Of a DNA stretch of 64,000 bases, positions 48,256-59,611 are shown one piece after another. Under the pieces are notes generated by a model that was not told where the DNA came from, made no database searches, and saw only the letters and a list, made by a program, of their open reading frames with translations. The stretch covers positions 25,814,710 through 25,878,709 of the forward strand of contig CM032120.1 of the NCBI GenBank assembly GCA_018894105.1, written 5' to 3'. Numbering within the stretch: position 1 is the stretch's first letter; each line of letters begins with the position of its first letter. The stretch is from Jacaranda mimosifolia. Lineage: Eukaryota; Streptophyta; Magnoliopsida; Lamiales; Bignoniaceae. The position numbers and the translations under genes are program-made.

Positions 48256-48814
48256 CCTATCATAAATCCAAATAATATTATTTTTTAATATAATTAATAA
48301 ATATTTTAATTTTATCTTTTAATTACAGAAGTCGAACGTGTCACCATCATTAATGTATTATAAATAATGATACACGGCGTAAAACTTCGTTTTGATAATA
48401 TATATATAATTTAAAATCCCATTATCTTAAAAATTTGTTTAGTGTATTAACCCCCCTTTCAAAATAAAATTATCTTAAGTAAGTTTTTAATCCAAATGTA
48501 TAAAAAAATTTCGACTCAGGTCAAAGCAATATATATGCATGTTAATGTTACCCAAAAATTATTATTGAAAATAACTTGTTATCAGACTTACAATACTGTC
48601 TCACTAATTTCTAATTTGCTTAAACTTTCTTATAATTGCATATTCACCCATGCCTTGCCACTTTATTCAAAGAATAACACAACAAACATACAAACAAACA
48701 AAAAGGACAAATGAGTATCCTAAACTACAAGCCTTTAGTAGTTCACATGAAAATCTTTGATTTCATTGATTTATATTTTTTAATAAATCATCAACTTTTT
48801 CTTAATATTTCTAA

Positions 48815-49282
48815 TGTAGTGTTTGGATATAAATTATATGTTTTGAATTATGTGTTTTGGGAGAATGAGTTTTGACAGCGGGGTTGGGGAAATGTAAAAT
48901 TTGTGTTGGGAAATATGATGTATGCTTGTTTACGTTTTGGGAATAATGAAAAAATTATTTTGAAAAAATTTGGTATGTTTGTTTATGTTTTGGGAGGAGA
49001 CAAATTCTACTGTAGCATCAAATCAAAGCCTTTTTGTTGAATTTTTGAGGTAAAAATGAAATTGAATAATTTTTTTATTATTAGAATAATAATAAAATAT
49101 GTATGATGTATATATATAATATGTATGTATATATTGAAAATAGGGAAGTTTTGGGAATAATGAAAAATAGAAGAGGGTATTTTGAAAAAAAATATTTAAT
49201 ATTTTGAAAGGAAATTTTTTGTATATTTGGTTGTATTTTGGGAAAACAAAATTGTGCCCCCAAAATATAACCAAACATAGGC
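48815..49282. mobile_element. Tourist-like MITE with TAA target duplication
   Basis: 468 bp. Left end TGTAGTGTTTGGATATAA; right end on the opposite strand GCCTATGTTTGGTTATAT. Flanked by TAA at 48812-48814 and 49283-49285. Internally it matches the MITE at 20598-20937 in inverted orientation (AT-rich core, CCCAAAAC/TTTTGGGA words). Confidence 0.72.
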
Positions 49283-49285
49283 TAA

Positions 49286-52200
49286 GATACTTTCGTTATT
49301 ATCTTCCACCCCCGCCCCCCAGCAGCTATTATTTGCGCTTAGAGTAATTATATAATTTACAATTCTTATTATTATAATTCTACAGTCTCAATATTACCAC
49401 TGTATTGTGATGTTTTATTTATAAAAAATACAATTAAATGTATTAATATTATTAAAAAATTATTTTACATTATAAAAATTTTGTCACACATATAAAATGT
49501 GTAGAAATCGCTACTACACATATTAGAGATTCAAATGGTTATAGACATTGTGATGTAAGAAATATCAATATATATTTGATCATGGTTTATGATCGTCAAT
49601 ATATCATCAATAATTCAATAATAATTGATCAATCAAATGGTTTATAATCATCAACCAATCATCAATGTTTCAACAATTGATTAATCAATAACTATGAAAT
49701 AAAAAGTAGACAATTATAAGATCATAATTTGATAGAATTTGAATATGCAAATATTGTAAATAAAATCTTAGGTAACTGGTAAAAATGAAAATTTGAGATT
49801 TTACGATTAATAAGAGCTAGTTCTTTAGTTTATGTCACGCTTGTGTATGGATAACTAATATATTTTAGCAATAATTTCTTTTTTATTTTTATACACTAGT
49901 TATTTCGATTTGAATTTATCAAACTGTACTTAACTTTTTTAATTTGATTTGAAATTATATTGATTGTCTTGTCTGAGAAAAGGAAAGAATAGACAAATGT
50001 CAATCATTAATTTTGTGAAACTTTTACAAAGAGGGTCACTTTCCCTTCTTTAACTTTTCTCTATCTTTATGTTACTGCTGCTTCTTGTATGAAAATGAGC
50101 TATTTGTGTAAGCTCCAAGAAGCTTACCTAAGTCAACCACAAGAAGAAAAAAATAAAAATTAAAAAATATATTTTTAAAAAAAAATGTTGATCAACATTA
50201 TGAAAGACTGTATAAGCGTCATCAAACAAATCTAATTGGGAATTTGTCATATCCCATATGTAACTACTAAGAGCAGTTGATATTAGGATTAATTAAGCCT
50301 ATCCCTGGTTTCCTTTGCTCCTTAGATTCTCTTGTTTGCTTCTTTTGAGTGTCGTTTTCAATTGTTTCAACTTTCAAGGGACCATAAAATGTTAGCATGA
50401 CAACATTGAGGAGCTAAGGCAATGAAGAAATATACGCAATGACTACATAAAAGATAGATAAAAATCTATCCTTTATATATATATATATATATATATTATG
50501 TAAGAAAAGACATCAACATACTAACAACTTTATTTCGACACTTAAACATTTATTTATATATATATATATATTAAATGGAAATTGAATAATAGATAGTTGC
50601 AGTATAAAAATGTAATGCTATATAAATAATCTCAATTCAATATTTGACTTTTACAATTTTATATTTTTCAAATAAATATAATGTAATTGAAATTCTATAG
50701 ATTGCTATTGTAACTTAATTTTGTTTAAGATTAAAAAATAATAGTGTAAGTGTTAAGATCGTCTTAATTTGGATAAGGTATTGCATAGAGGAGAATATAT
50801 TACTAGGAGCAAAGTGCAAAGACGACGTTGATCCCATGCCTTTGCCCTTTTAGCCGTATAAAGGAGTTTAGATCTTTAGTAACGTAACATACTCCAAGCC
50901 TTCCACGACATCAAGAGCCAAGGAAACTTTGCAGAGAAAAAGGGCCGAGAGTGCTAATTAAATTTGTTTTTGCTTTATTTAAACTATTTATAAAATTGAA
51001 GGTGTTAGACTAATGTTATGACATATTTATTTTTCTACTCAACCATACATTATTATGCTTTCTCTTCTCTCCACTTTTTCCTAAAAATTTGATGTGGGAT
51101 TTGACCAATCTCCTCTAAAAGGTTATGTTTGGGTTCTAAGTAGGCGGATAAGGATCTCGAGTTGAGTTCTGCACTAATACTAGAGTGCAATAACTTGTAT
51201 TGTACATAAAAATAAACGTTAGGTTTGTTGAGACGATCTCGATATTTAAGTAGAATCAAGTAATTTGAAATAATTAAAAACTAAGGTAAAAAGTTTAATT
51301 TAAATTTAATTACATATTTTTACTATTCAACAACAATATTTTATATAGTGGCCCAAATGATTAATATTGTGTGGAGCCACGTGGCACATTTCACTTGGCT
51401 TTGGCCTTTCTTTGGAAGGAGGTGGGGGGATTTATTGCTTTATAATTGAAGTCCGTTTTGATCCACCCCTCGAAAGAAAAACATATGATATTACATTAAA
51501 TAAAATAAAATAAAAATAATTTGAACACTATGAAGAATTAGCCAAATTAATTAATTACGCTCGCTCAATAAATCGATGGGGAAAATCTGTTGAAATATCA
51601 CACGCTTTAATCACAATAAACCAAAACAATCAACCTTGGAATTCTTGTCAGGCATTTATCAATCCTAAGTGTAATCTTGAAAATCCTAATAAACCCACTA
51701 AAAAAATACAATAAGTATGAATATGATTTATACCCATAAATTATCCATAAACTCATACCCAACAAGTACGCATTATTCTAATGCCCAAATTTTAATCAAC
51801 TGACCTAAAATTTACACATATTACAATTAACTAATGATAAATTTTCAATATATATAAAATTAAAAAGTATTTATTATTTTTTATATAATAATATGTTTTT
51901 TCAAATTTCTAGATATTATATTAAAAAACTATTTGAAAAAAAATATAAAATATAAAATTTATCCTTGTGATTGTCATGACCAAGCACTAAACATAGTCGG
52001 ACAAAGATGAACTACTACCTACTGTTCTATATTAAACAACAATTGTAGTAGTTATTTTTATCTTCAGATTTCAGAAGGAAAAAATATAATTTCTGTGATT
52101 TTATTTATTTTGTATATTAAAATTAAATACGTAAATTAATTAAATCAAATTAAATATATGCACTAATTAAATTTAAAAAATAATTATTTGTTATCGTAAA

Positions 52201-52310
52201 CCAAAAGAACCTTTTTAATATCAAAATAATTAATCAAAACAATAAAAAATTATGTTTAAGAAGTTAGACCCAATGGGTATTGGATTGAACTGGGTAGGTT
52301 AGGATAGGAT
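49286..52310. other. AT-rich intergenic sequence
   Basis: No convincing gene on either strand. Holds a (TA)n tract at about 50471-50496 and another near 50555. The short open frames here are AT-rich chance frames. Confidence 0.5.
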
Positions 52311-52314
52311 AGGG

Positions 52315-52757
52315 GTAGGAGTGTCAATGGGGCTGGGGCGGGGGTGGGGGGGTATCCCCCCGGGTACCCACCCTCACTTCCCCGCGGGGAGACAAGTACC
52401 CACGGGTATGATTCAAAAATTTATCAAATTCATAACAAAAATTAGAAATAAAAAAAAGTACTAAATTTTTTTAATAATGTAAATTATTTTCGAAGTTAAA
52501 AGATTGTCAAACATAAGTACATAACACACAATATTTAATTATATTTTATAATAAAATATTAAAAGATAATAATACATAAACATAAATTTAAAAAAGAACA
52601 TAATAATTTGCCAATTCCTCCAAAGAGGTGGGGTGCCACAGATATTGGGAGAACGGAATGCAAATGATGAAATGAAATAAATAAATATAGGATTTGAATT
52701 CTCCTCGAATTCGCCCTGCAGCAGGAAATTCCCCACGGGCACTGGTAATTTTGTCAT
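52315..52757. mobile_element. Possible hAT-like MITE with GC-rich ends
   Basis: The left end GTGTCAATGGGGCTGGGGCGGG and right end (opposite strand) TAGAGATGACAAAATTACCA flank an AT-rich core. Near both ends are matching CCACGGG/CCCCGCGGGG and ACGGGC words. No target duplication could be identified. Confidence 0.4.
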
Positions 52758-52933
52758 CTCTAAGTAGGAATTATTTGAATATTTTAAAATAGAATAAAAC
52801 ATAGGGCCTTATTATTTGAGTATTTTAGGGTACGTTCCTTGCGAAAACGGATAATTTTGCCATATCTAAGTAGGAATTGTTTGAATATTTTAAAATAGAA
52901 TAAAATATAGAGCCTTATTATTTGAGTATTTTA
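52746..52933. repeat. Direct duplication of about 82 bp
   Basis: TAATTTTGTCATCTCTAAG... at 52746-52827 recurs at 52852-52933, offset 106 bp, with a few substitutions. The unit includes the right end of the possible MITE and adjacent sequence. Confidence 0.8.
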
Positions 52934-53688
52934 AAATGTGAATGTAGGTAGAGTGAAACCCTACCATTAACTGGCCGACCTCAAAGTATGAAAAGGAAAA
53001 AGAAAATTGCATGTGATTGAACGTCGTGCTTTCAGATGGCTGTGATTAATTCCTTTTTGTTGACCTGTGGGAAGAAAAAAAGAAAGAAACAAACAAAGGA
53101 AAAAGTGGGGAGGGCTCCGGCGTAGTGGCGTGCAGGTGAGATAAATAATTGCCTACACTCATGCCCTTTTACATCATGACAAAGTACTTTCACAACAATG
53201 CCCACTTTCCCAAAAAATTATATGATTTTTGAGTTCCAATTTTATTTAATGCTTTGGCATATGTTTATTTATTTTTGAATAACTACGCATAAATAATTTG
53301 ATATTTTTTGGCTGTTAATTAATAATTATTGTCCAACTGTTATAGGATTTAGTGATATATTTGATAAGCAAAAAATGTAGATTTTGATAAAAATGCAAAG
53401 TTGTTAAGGAGTATAACATTTTTATACCTTTTTTATGATTAAAGATTCATTCAATTGTACATTAATAAAAGAAGTCGTCCCAATCGAAAGTTGAAAAACA
53501 TTCATCACTCAAAACACTAATCAAAATATTGTCAGAAGAAATTATTTTCGAGCAATCAAATACAATTTAATATTTCAACTAATAAATTTGAATTTTTATT
53601 TTGAATAGATGTCTAATATCCACGAATTTCAATAATAAGAAATTCCATATGCATATTCTTAGTCAAAATCAAGTATTCCATAAATGAA
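52934..53688. other. Intergenic sequence left of the foldback element
   Basis: AT-rich, no gene recognised. Confidence 0.5.
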
Positions 53689-54005
53689 TTGATTCTACGG
53701 TTAATTAGGATAAAATCCCTTTACCTACTTTCATTTTACACTTTAGTCCCCACTTGATTTTCTAAACACTAAACTCCCTACTTTTTTCAAAACTTTAGGA
53801 ATCACTCTCCAAATATTTGAGAAAGACTTAAATACCCTTATACTTAGCCAAAATAACAAAAAAAAACCCAGCAAATGGCGGTTTTCTTCTTCCTACTTCA
53901 TCAAATGACAACTTTTCTTCAAAAGCACGTTTTTTTTTTGTTTGGAAATCGTTTTCTCCTCTGAAGAACAAAAGGCGCAAAAAAAGCATCTCGTCTGCCA
54001 ACAAA

Positions 54006-54134
54006 ATGGTGCGAACGAAAGAGAGATCGGGAAAGGGAAAACGAAATCGACACAAGAAGGGGGGGGGGGAGTCCGACTACTCTGCAACTTGTGAAAATGG
54101 AACAATCAGGAGCACCAACAAGGAGCGAAAAACA
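54006..54134 (+). CDS. Small basic ORF in the foldback element
   Basis: 42 aa from ATG 54006: MVRTKERSGKGKRNRHKK, then a Gly run encoded by an 11-G tract, then a polar tail. Not recognised as any family. It overlaps another frame (start 54091) that reaches a better splice donor at 54161. The G tract makes the reading frame fragile. Coding status is doubtful. Confidence 0.2.
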
Positions 54135-55884
54135 TAAGGAAAAGAACATGGTTCAGAAAGGTATGTTTTCTGCTACTCATTTAATGGACTTTGCTTTCTT
54201 TCAAATGTGTGTATTTTTCAGTTTTATAAGTTTTGCAAATAGATTTTCTCATCTTTCTTTGTTTGAACTCTTTTTTAGTTGTTAAAAACTTTAACTCATT
54301 TGTTATATATATTATTTTTGTTGTAATATTTAAAAATCTCTGATTTGCACTTGAAAGGCATGAAAGTTATACTTCATTTTCTTGGGGTTTATACTTCTTA
54401 TACCTGAAATTATACCTTGAAATTATCTGAAAATTGTACATAATCTATTTGTGTAAAATATATTTTACAAGCAACTGTAGTACAAAATATTGAAGTTTTC
54501 AGTACATATTATCTGAAAGTATAGTATATAATCTGTGTATTTGAAGTACATTTTAGAAGCAACTGTAGTACAAAAATACTCAACCTTTCAGTACACATTA
54601 TCTGAAAGTGTAATATATAATCTGTGTATTTGAAGTACATTTTAGAAGCAACTGTAGTACAAAAATATTCAACCTTTCAATACACATTATCTGAAAATGT
54701 AGTATATAATCTGTTTGTGTAAAATACATTTTACAAGTAATTGTAGTACAAAATATTGAAGCTTTCAGTACATATTATCTGAAAGTTTAGTATATAATCT
54801 GTGTATTTGAAGTACATTTTAGAAGTAACTGTAGTACAAAAATATTCAACATTTCAGTACACATTATCTGAAAGTATAGTATATAATCTGTATATCTAAA
54901 GCACATTTTAGAAGCAATTGTAGTACAAAAGATTTAAGTTTTCAGTGCACATTATCTAAAAGCGGTAGTATATAATCTGTTTGTCTGAAGTATATTTTAG
55001 AAGCAACTATAGTACAAAATATTCAAGCTTTAAGTACACATTATTTGAACGTGTAGTATATAATCTGTGTATCTAAAGTACATTTCAGAAATAACTGTAG
55101 TACAAACATTCAAGCTTTAAGTACACATTATCTGAAAGTGTAGTATGTAATCTGTGTATCTAAAGTACATTTCAGAAATAACTATAGTACAAAATATTCA
55201 ACCTTTCAGTATATATTATCTGAAAATGGTAGTACATAATTTGAGTATTTGAAGTACATTTTAGAAGCAACGGTAGTACAAAATATTCAACATTTCAGTA
55301 CACATTATCTGAAAATTGTAGTACATAATTTGAGTATCTAAAATACATTTTAGAAGCAATTGTAGTACAAAATATTCAACCTTTTAATACACATTGTCTA
55401 AGTGGTAGTATATAATTTGTGTATCTAAAGTACATTTTACAAGCAACTGTAATACAAAATATTCAACCTTTCAGTACACATTATCTGAAAGTAGTAGTAT
55501 ATAATCTGTATATTTGAAGTATATTTTAAAAGTAATTGTAGTACAAAATATTAAAGCTTTAGTACACATTAGCTGAAAGTGGTAGTACATAATCTGAGTA
55601 TCTGAAGTACATTTTAGAAGCAACTGTAGTACAAAATATTCAGCCTTTCAGTACACATTATCTGAGTGGTAGTATATAATTTGTGTATGTGAAGTACATT
55701 TTACAAGCAACTTTAATACAAAACATTCAATCTTTCAGTACACATTATCTGAAAGTGGTAGTATATAATTTGTTTATATACTAATTTTTCTTTATTTGAT
55801 TGCAGCAAAAGCAAGACATAATGAGGTCTGCTCTCGTTGCTCCCCCAATATTTTCAGGCTAAATTGGAGCATGTAAAATTCAAG
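54091..55884 (+). CDS. Predicted two-exon small ORF spanning the satellite array
   Basis: Exon 1 is 54091-54160 (MKMEQSGAPTRSEKHKEKN...). A consensus donor (AAAG-GTATGT) is at 54161. The acceptor TTTATTTGATTGCAG ends at 55805. Exon 2 starts at 55806 and continues in frame (KARHNEVCSRCSPNIFRLN) to a TAA near 55875-55884. The putative intron of 1645 bp contains the whole left satellite array. The product would be about 46 aa, basic, with a Cys-x2-Cys; no family recognised. It may be the first exon of a lost transposon gene or a captured gene fragment. Confidence 0.3.
54420..55790 (+). repeat. Satellite array, about 88-bp unit, about 16 copies (left arm)
   Basis: Each unit reads roughly TTCAGTACACATTATCTGAAA, AGTATATAATCTGTGTAT, TGAAGTACATTTTAGAAGCA and ACTGTAGTACAAAATATTCA. 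The anchor ATTATCTGAAA recurs at about 54424, 54510, 54598, 54688, 54776, 54863 and so on to 55747, with a regular spacing of 85-92 bp. Copies differ by several substitutions each. Confidence 0.93.
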
Positions 55885-55937
55885 ATGGGGTCAAATTATT
55901 TTGATGCATTGAAAAAGACTCCTTTTTATATATACAT

Positions 55938-56275
55938 GGATATGATGTTATGTTGAAGCATCATTCAATTAAAGTGAAATATTGTAGCGAGGTTCAGTAC
56001 AATATGTGGGAAATCAAGTACAAATATAGAATAAATAAAGTATATATGGCGTTATGTTGAAGTATTCTTCAATTAAAGTGAAATATTATACTGAGGTTCA
56101 GTATAATATGGGGGAAATGAAGTATAAATACAGAACAAACGAAGTATATATGGCGTTATGTTGAAGTATTCTTCAATTAAAGTGAAATATTGTAGCGATG
56201 TTCAGTATAATATGCGGGAAATGAAGTACAAATACAGAACAAATAAAGTACATATGGTGTTATGTTAAAGTACAC
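55938..56275 (+). repeat. Tandem repeat of about 114 bp, three copies
   Basis: Units contain GTTATGTTGAAGTATTCTTC, AATTAAAGTGAAATATTGTA, GCGAGGTTCAGTA and GGGAAATGAAGTACAAATA. A partial fourth copy follows with CATATGGTGTTATGTTAAAG. Confidence 0.88.
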
Positions 56276-57043
56276 TTTATGCAATTGAATAATTAGCTCT
56301 AATAATTGTAGGGAGGGTCAAGTACAATATTTTGAGACTATCGAACTAGGTAAAGTACATATTTGTACTGGTGATAAGATGGATATGATTGTCAAATGCT
56401 CATGTGTTTACAACTTTCAATGCATAAGTATACTTTGGATACTACGAATGATAACTCTGATTCGTTGAACACTAGTGGTTATCACTTTAATACTTTACAT
56501 TATTTTATTCATACCATACTAAATATTACACACCTTTTTAGAGTTTTGATTGTTAATTACCAAGAAATAAAAGGCAAATCATGGAACAAAACTCAAGTTC
56601 ATCACTATTAGTACAAAAAACAAGAAATCAAGTACATAATTGCCGCAATGAAGTACATATATCTTGAAATCAAGTATAAATCTCTCTTATTGAAGTAATA
56701 TCTCATGTATTTGTTCATGCTCTGGTAGCATATTTTCAGTATAAATGAAGTACAAATACAGAACAAATGAAGTATATATAATGTTATGTTGAAGTACACT
56801 TTATGCAATTAAATAATTAGTCTCTAATAATTATAGTGAGGGTCAAATACAATATTTTGAGACTATCGTTTGTCCTGAAATAAAGTATAAATCTCCCTTA
56901 TTGAAGTAATATCTCAAACATTTGTTAATGCTCTGGTAGTATATTTTCAATATAAATGAAGTACAAATATAGAACAAACGATGTATTTATGGTGTTATAT
57001 TGAAATACACTTTGTATAAAATCTCCCTTATTGAAGTAATATC

Positions 57044-57666
57044 TAGGGGTGGGCGTTCGGATCGAGTAATTCGGGTACCGACCCGATCGGGTCGGGTTTT
57101 TTATTTAAAAAAAATGCGGATTGAGTACCCGATACTCAAATGAAATTTCAGATCGAATATTGTGTAGGAAGTCCTACCCGATCGAGTAGTTCGGGTACCC
57201 AATTTTAATTTATATATAAATAAATATATATTATATATAATAAGTATATTTATATGTATTGTATATAAAAATACATATATATCTAAATATATCCAATATA
57301 TAATATATGTAAAGATATTTATTATACATAAATATATAATTTAAATGCTTATTATATCCAATATTTATATATGGTGTGTGTGTGTGTGTGTGTGTGTGTA
57401 TTTTAAAAGGCCAAAGTTTGGCCACTATTAACACTTAACAGTGGCCAAGCTTTGGCCTTTTGCCTCTGTTAGTCTAACAGAGGCCAAAGTTCATTTCCCT
57501 TTTTTTTTTTTCTTTTTGGACTTTTTAGATAATATTTATATTATTGTTTTAAAAAAAAATCATGTCGGGTACCCAACAATTTTGGGTCGGTGTCGGATAG
57601 CTAAAATTGCTACCCAAAAAATTGGGTACCCGAACCCGACCTACCTGATCCGAACGCCCACCCCTA
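57044..57666. mobile_element. hAT-family MITE nested in the foldback element
   Basis: 623 bp with perfect 20-bp terminal inverted repeats TAGGGGTGGGCGTTCGGATC and a perfect 8-bp target duplication GTAATATC (57036-57043 and 57667-57674). Both fit hAT non-autonomous elements. The interior includes GGGTACCCGA-type words near both ends, inner GGCCAAAG/CTTTGGCC inverted repeats and a (TG)n tract at 57374-57399. No coding capacity. Confidence 0.93.
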
Positions 57667-57839
57667 GTAATATCTCACACATTTGTTCATACTCTCGGAC
57701 AACATGCACATGCTACCTTTTCACTCTAAATCTAGTACATAATTACCGCAATGAAGTACATATGTCCCGAAATCAAGTATAAATCTCCCTTATTGAAAGC
57801 ACTGATATCTCGGACAACATGCACATGCTACATTTTCAT

Positions 57840-58445
57840 GCTAAATCAATAAATAAAACACTTGAAGTATAGAACTTCAATAATAGAGTACAATTTTAGG
57901 TAAAATGAAGTATAAATGAAGTGCAATTTCAGATAAACGAAATACAATTTTATAAAAAATGAAGTACAATTCCAAAACACTTCAAGTATAAGACGCCATC
58001 AATTGTAGTACAATTTTGGATAATCAATTAGTAGAATCCTTGAATTATAAAACTTAAATAATAGAGTACAATTTTATGTAAAATAAAGTATAATTTTAGG
58101 TAATGAACTACAATTTTATATAAAAAGAAGTACAATTTTAGAACACTTGAAGAATAAAACTCTAGTAATTGCAGTACAATTTTGGATAATTAATAAATGA
58201 AACCCTTGAAGTATAGAAATTCAATAATAGAGTACAATTTTATGTAAAATGAAGTATAAAATAAAGTACAATTTCAGATAAACGAAGTACAATTTTATAT
58301 AAAAAGAAGTACAATTCCAGAACACTTGAAGTATAAGACGCTAGCAATTGCAGTACAATTTTGGATAATCAATTAGTAGAACACTTGAAGTATAAAACTT
58401 AAATAATAGAGTACAATTTTAAGTAAAATGAAGTACAATTTTAGG
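57840..58445 (+). repeat. Third tandem array, about 180-bp unit, 3-4 copies
   Basis: Recurring order: CACTTGAAGTATA, AATAATAGAGTACAATTTTA, GTAAAATGAAGTA, CAGATAAACGAAGTACAATT, then AATTGCAGTACAATTTTGG and ATAATCAATTAGTAGAA. Copies start near 57850, 58020, 58200 and 58375. Confidence 0.82.
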
Positions 58446-58459
58446 TTGAAGTATAAAAC

Positions 58460-59050
58460 TTGAATGTTTTGTGCTACAATTCCTTGTAAAAAGTACTTTA
58501 CATAAATAGATTATATACTCCTACTTTTAGATAATGTGTACTGAAATGTTGAATGTTTTGTACTACAATTGCTTGTAAAATGTAGTTTTCATATATATTA
58601 CCACTTATACTAATGTATTCTAAAAGGTTGAATATTTTGTACTAGAATTGCTTGTAAAATATACTTTATATAAACATATTATATACTACCACTTCCAGTA
58701 ATGTGTACTGAAATGTTGAATGTTTTGTACTGCAATTGCTTGAAAAATATACTTTGCATAAACAGATTATATACTACTACTTTTAGATAATGTGTACTAA
58801 AAGGTTGAATATTTTGTACTGCAATTGCTTGTAAAATGTACTTTAGATAAACAAATTGTATACTACCAGTTTCAGATAATATTTATTGAAAGGTTGAACG
58901 TTTTGTACTTCAATCACTTGTAAAATGTACTTTATATAAACAAATTATATACTACTATTTCTTTTAAAATGTACTGAAAGGTTGAATATTTTATATTATA
59001 ATTTCTTGTAAAATATACTTTACATAAACAGATTATATACTACTACAATT
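58460..59050 (-). repeat. Inverted satellite array, about 88-bp unit, about 6 copies (right arm)
   Basis: This is the reverse complement of the unit at 54420-55790: TTTTGTACTACAATTGCTTG, TAAAATGTACTTTA, ACAGATTATATACTAC and AGATAATGTGTACTGAAA. Spacing is about 87 bp. With the left array it could form a long imperfect hairpin. Confidence 0.9.
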
Positions 59051-59611
59051 CCAATAAGTCCGAAGTTCTTCAAAATTCATCTCCTTCTTCATACCGAAAT
59101 CTCTGGCAAACACTCTTTTTGCTGATTAAGAAAAAAAATACAAGATGAAGAGAATGACCTGGTAATAACTAAGAAAATAAACTGGGAAGAATGAAAATAA
59201 ACTGAGAAAATAACATGAAAATGATGAAAATAAATTAAGAAGGTGGAAATGCAGTGGTCGCGCTAGTGGTGGTGGTGTCGTCAGGTTCCTCATTCGCGCC
59301 GTCAAGCTCAATTTGCTTCTTCGACTTTTTTTTTTTTTTTTTTTCTTTCTTCTGATGATGAAAGATGAAGGTGGGGTTTAGTGTTTGGGAATGGAGATAA
59401 AGGGTGTTTGGTTGTGTGGATAGAAAAGAAGTGAAGAAAATGAGTGAAAAATATTGTACTTAAGGGTATTTTTGCCAAATCAAGTAGGTAGGGAGCGATA
59501 TCTAAAATTTTAACAAAATTAGGGAGTTCATTTTATAAAAATTCAAGTGGAGATTGAACATAAATTTGAAAAATGATTTTGGTACTTTTTAATAAGTGCC
59601 CCTTGATTCTA

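Larger units (their letters stand above)
53698..59602. mobile_element. Large Mutator-like/foldback element with inverted satellite arms
   Basis: 5.9 kb bounded by a perfect 9-bp direct repeat TTGATTCTA (53689-53697 and 59603-59611), the duplication size of Mutator-like elements. Its ends form a diverged long inverted repeat. The left part (53698-53850: CTACTTTCATTTTACA, CCACTTGATTTT, ACTCCCTA, TAAATACCCTTA) matches the reverse complement of 59455-59602 (TCTCCACTTGAATTTT, AACTCCCTAATTTT, AAAATACCCTTAAGTA). Just inside are an 88-bp satellite array (left) and an inverted, shorter array of the same unit (right). No transposase domain is visible; a two-exon small ORF is predicted. A second family member starts at 63851. 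Confidence 0.82.

Noticed and set aside
49023..49278. Overlapping minus-strand frames of 65-83 aa
   Set aside because: They lie wholly inside a MITE and are rich in Phe/Tyr/Ile from AT-rich sequence.
50800..50960. Slightly GC-richer patch that might be a short exon or RNA gene
   Set aside because: No open frame with splice sites, no tRNA or snoRNA boxes recognised.
54420..55790. Regular direct repeats that could suggest a CRISPR-like array
   Set aside because: The whole 88-bp unit is repeated with no unique spacers, copies have diverged, and the setting is a plant transposon. It is a satellite array.
57231..57434. 67-aa minus-strand open frame with His/Thr repeats
   Set aside because: Translation of a (TG)n microsatellite and AT-rich DNA inside the nested hAT MITE.
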